A DNA stretch of 64,000 nucleotides from Hyphomonas neptunium ATCC 15444 (GTDB taxonomy: Bacteria; Pseudomonadota; Alphaproteobacteria; Caulobacterales; Hyphomonadaceae). The stretch is taken from contig NC_008358.1 of NCBI RefSeq assembly GCF_000013025.1, positions 186,001 through 250,000 on the forward strand. The letters are read 5' to 3'. Shown here in pieces: positions 62,110-64,000 of the stretch (positions within the stretch are counted from its first letter, which is position 1; the number at the start of each line of letters is the position of its first letter). Position numbers and translations under genes: made by a program. Under the pieces are notes generated by a model. The model saw only the letters and a program-made list of their open reading frames with translations, was not told where the DNA came from and did not search any database.

Positions 62110-62810
62110 AAACCTTCTTCTCAATGCCCCTCGTCGCGCTCGCTGCTGCAGCGTGCGCCAGTTCTTCCCAGCCTGTGCCGGATTTCGATCCGCCTGTGCC
62201 TTATGCCGGTTACCCGGGCGCAGTGCCCGAGCCCGTCGATCCGAACATCCAGAACGCTTCGCTCTGGGAAACGGCGCCTACGGCGCTCCTCAGTATGCGG
62301 CGGGCCAAGGAGGTCGGTGACCTGCTGACCGTGGTGGTCGAGATGAACGACCAGGCAAGCCTTCAAAGCTCGCTCTCCCGCAACCGGGACTCCAGCGATG
62401 ATATGAACGTCGAAGCGTTGTTCGGTCTTCCGGAATGGGCAAATGGTGTCCTTCCGGGCGGCGCCAGCCTGTCGCCGGGCGTCGATGTGTCCCGCAACTC
62501 CAGTCAGAACGGTTCAGGCGCTGTAAACCGCGCTGAAAAGGTAACCTTCACGCTCGCTGCGCGCGTTATCGGTGTGGAGCCAAACGGGAACCTGATTATT
62601 CACGGCTACCAGCAGACGCGGGTTAGCAATGAAGTCCGCTATCTGACGGTTTCAGGCGTTATCCGGGCGCAGGACATCACCCGCATGAACGCTGTGACCT
62701 ATGACAAGATCGCAGATGCCAAGCTGGCCTATGTCAGCAATGGTGACGCGTCATCGGCCACCGACCGAAAAATCGGCACCAAGATTATTGACCGCGTAGT
62801 TCCGTTCTAG
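62106..62810 (+). CDS. flgH: Flagellar L-ring lipoprotein FlgH
   Basis: A 234-residue lipoprotein (lipobox LAAAAC, Cys17) with the FlgH motif SLWETAPTALLSMRRAKEVGDLLTVVVEMND, VTFTLAARVIGVEPNGNLIIHGYQQTRVSNE and VSGVIRAQDI. Forms the outer membrane L-ring. ATG at 62106 overlaps the flgA stop; an in-frame upstream codon at 62091 adds only 5 residues. Confidence 0.94.
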   Translation: MKTFFSMPLVALAAAACASSSQPVPDFDPPVPYAGYPGAVPEPVDPNIQNASLWETAPTALLSMRRAKEVGDLLTVVVEMNDQASLQSSLSRNRDSSDDMNVEALFGLPEWANGVLPGGASLSPGVDVSRNSSQNGSGAVNRAEKVTFTLAARVIGVEPNGNLIIHGYQQTRVSNEVRYLTVSGVIRAQDITRMNAVTYDKIADAKLAYVSNGDASSATDRKIGTKIIDRVVPF

Positions 62811-62819
62811 AGCCCTTCC

Positions 62820-63386
62820 ATGATGAAAAACCTCGTCACTGCCCTCGTTGCCGTTATCTGCGTCGTTATAGGCGGCGTGGTTGGACACATGCTCCGCGGG
62901 GGCAGCGGTGAGGCATCCGCTGCCTCAAAAGTGGAAGGGGAGGCGCACGGAGAAAAGGAAGCCGGCGGCGACCATGCGCCAAAAGAGAAAGACAAAGACG
63001 CGCATGGCGGTGAAAAAAAGGCCAAGAAGGATGATCATGGCGCATCCAGCAGCAGCTCGGGGTCAGCCTATTTCAAGTTCAGCCGCGAATTTGTTGTGCC
63101 CATCATCCAGAATGAGCGCGTCGCAAGTCTTGTTATCCTCAATATCAATATTGAGTCCGACGCTGCCATGTCCGACAAGCTGTTCTCGCAGGAACCGGTG
63201 ATCCGCGATGTCGTGATGACGACGCTCATCGAGATCAGCGGCGACGGCAAGACGTTCCAATCGATGACGAGCATCGAGAACTATGAAACGCTCCGTTCCC
63301 TGATCCTCGGCGCGCTTCAAAAGAAGTTTCCGGATATGGGGATCAAGAATATCCTGATCCTCGATATTGCCCGCCAGGATCTCTGA
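62820..63386 (+). CDS. Second FliL-family protein with charged linker
   Basis: A 188-residue protein: one membrane segment at residues about 5-25 (LVTALVAVICVVIGGVVGHML), a His/Lys/Glu/Asp-rich linker (about 33-75), then a FliL-like domain (YFKFSREFVVPIIQNERVASLVILNINIE, FPDMGIKNILILDIARQ). It ends the flgF-flgH block. The genome thus encodes two FliL-type proteins in this island; whether both act at the stator is unknown. Confidence 0.75.
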   Translation: MMKNLVTALVAVICVVIGGVVGHMLRGGSGEASAASKVEGEAHGEKEAGGDHAPKEKDKDAHGGEKKAKKDDHGASSSSSGSAYFKFSREFVVPIIQNERVASLVILNINIESDAAMSDKLFSQEPVIRDVVMTTLIEISGDGKTFQSMTSIENYETLRSLILGALQKKFPDMGIKNILILDIARQDL

Positions 63387-63430
63387 TCTCCTCAGGGGTG
63401 GCGGGCAATCCTCGTTAGCCGGGATCAGAG
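63366..63430. repeat. Overlapping inverted repeats between fliL2 and flgD
   Basis: ATTGCCCGCCA (63366-63376)/TGGCGGGCAAT (63399-63409) is an 11-base perfect pair reaching into the fliL2 end; CTCTGATC (63381-63388)/GATCAGAG (63423-63430) is a second, mutually exclusive pair. No T-run follows. They may end or stabilise the two convergent transcripts. Confidence 0.35.
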
Positions 63431-64000
63431 CCTTCTGGCTTGGGCCAGATCAACCGTCAAACCAGATGCCGTGCCGAGGCGTAGTGTTCCGCCATCGCTG
63501 ACAATGTCCGTCACCTTGGTGATGACGTTAGGGACTGCCGTGCCCTTGAAGCTATTGTCCTCGTAATAGTCGATCACAAACTCGTACATTTCATCTTTGG
63601 TCGCCGTTCCGCCATTCGTCAGCTGGCCATCCCAGCTGAAGACGGTTTCGTCAGCATCCAGGGTTTCTGTCCAGACAGCGTTGCCCTCTGAATCCTTGAC
63701 GGTCAGCGTGCTCTTGGTGGCGCCTTCAGGCGCTTCATAAGAGAAAGTGGCCTCGCTGCCGGTATAGGGCATGAAGGAAGAGGCAAATGTTACGTCTTCG
63801 CCCAGCCACTGGCTGGCCATCAGCCCGTTCAGATCACCGATCATCGAGGCAATGCTGGAGAGTGCGGTGTTGGAGTTCACCAGCTGTTCAAGGCTTGAGA
63901 AGGTCGCAAGCTGTTCGACGAACTGCGTGGAGTCCATCGGAGACATCGGGTCCTGATTTCGCACCTGCGCGGTCAACAGTTTGATGAAGCTGTTATATTC
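63425..64000 (-). CDS. flgD: Flagellar hook assembly scaffold protein FlgD (5' truncated by window edge)
   Basis: The frame is open to the right edge (it reads EYNSFIKLLTAQVRNQDPMSPMDSTQF inward from the edge, split here for clarity as NSFIKLLTAQ and RNQDPMSPMDS), so the start lies beyond the window. QDPMSPMDSTQFVEQLATFSSLEQ is the FlgD N-terminal signature; the rest has the FlgD Ig-like/Tudor domains (LTVKDSEGNAVWTETLDADETVFSWDGQLTNGG). FlgD caps the hook during its growth and supports FlgE, encoded at 54131-55435. It ends convergent with fliL2. Confidence 0.93.
   Translation of the reverse strand, partial: EYNSFIKLLTAQVRNQDPMSPMDSTQFVEQLATFSSLEQLVNSNTALSSIASMIGDLNGLMASQWLGEDVTFASSFMPYTGSEATFSYEAPEGATKSTLTVKDSEGNAVWTETLDADETVFSWDGQLTNGGTATKDEMYEFVIDYYEDNSFKGTAVPNVITKVTDIVSDGGTLRLGTASGLTVDLAQARRL

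Overview
The window (about 62% G+C, densely packed, with many start/stop overlaps and GTG, TTG and probably CTG starts) is a chromosomal segment of an alphaproteobacterium, most likely Hyphomonas or a close Hyphomonadaceae/Caulobacterales relative. Reasons: the conserved RNase D-lptC-lptA-lptB-rpoN order, the CpdR cell-cycle adaptor beside N-formylglutamate amidohydrolase, a flagellar cluster with alphaproteobacterial accessories (MotE, a DUF6468-type protein), TonB receptors of the Xanthomonas/Caulobacter type, and a first gene of the SO2930/HNE_0200 diheme cytochrome family, whose name comes from Hyphomonas neptunium. Genus is inference. No phage, IS element, CRISPR array or clear island was seen.

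Layout. 1-5407: end of a diheme cytochrome gene, a YaiI-type protein, RNase D, the LPS export genes lptC-lptA-lptB and sigma-54. 5408-6245: the only long gene-free stretch, filled with inverted repeats. 6246-8538: minus-strand nucleoside salvage operon (thioesterase-like, nucleoside hydrolase, ribokinase). 8675-14402: RND efflux operon (outer membrane factor, adaptor, pump). 14683-21809: K+/H+ antiporter, TonB receptor, metallophosphoesterase lipoprotein, SDR. 22043-30600: ECF sigma factor, FecR, STN-type TonB receptor, penicillin-acylase-like lipoprotein and FG-GAP/ASPIC protein, which read as one signal-responsive uptake and hydrolysis locus. 30654-38167: small exported protein, tRNA-Arg(CCG), TraB/GumN lipoprotein, HisN-like phosphatase, XRE regulator, a candidate sRNA, N-formylglutamate amidohydrolase/CpdR, a divergent FAD oxidoreductase/Rrf2 pair and tRNA-Val(GAC). 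38350-42057: a TelA-like/DUF6384/coiled-coil operon of unknown function. 42064-44204: acyl-CoA dehydrogenase with an MpaB-type oxygenase.

44349-64000 is a flagellar island in alternating blocks: fliL-DUF6468-motE (minus); fliF-fliH-fliN-fliP-fliG (plus); flgE-flgK-flgL-flgI with motB upstream (minus); fliM-like, motA, a 587-aa exported protein, flgF-flgG-flgA-flgH-fliL2 (plus); then flgD, cut by the right edge. Together they encode the MS-ring, C-ring, part of the export gate, rod, P- and L-rings, hook, junction proteins and stators. Filament, most export apparatus and master regulators lie elsewhere.

Most distinctive: the FecI/FecR/TonB/acylase locus, a compact candidate sRNA near 33830-33905, a motor switch whose FliG and FliM both lack canonical contact motifs, the uncharacterised protein after motA, and the TelA-like operon.
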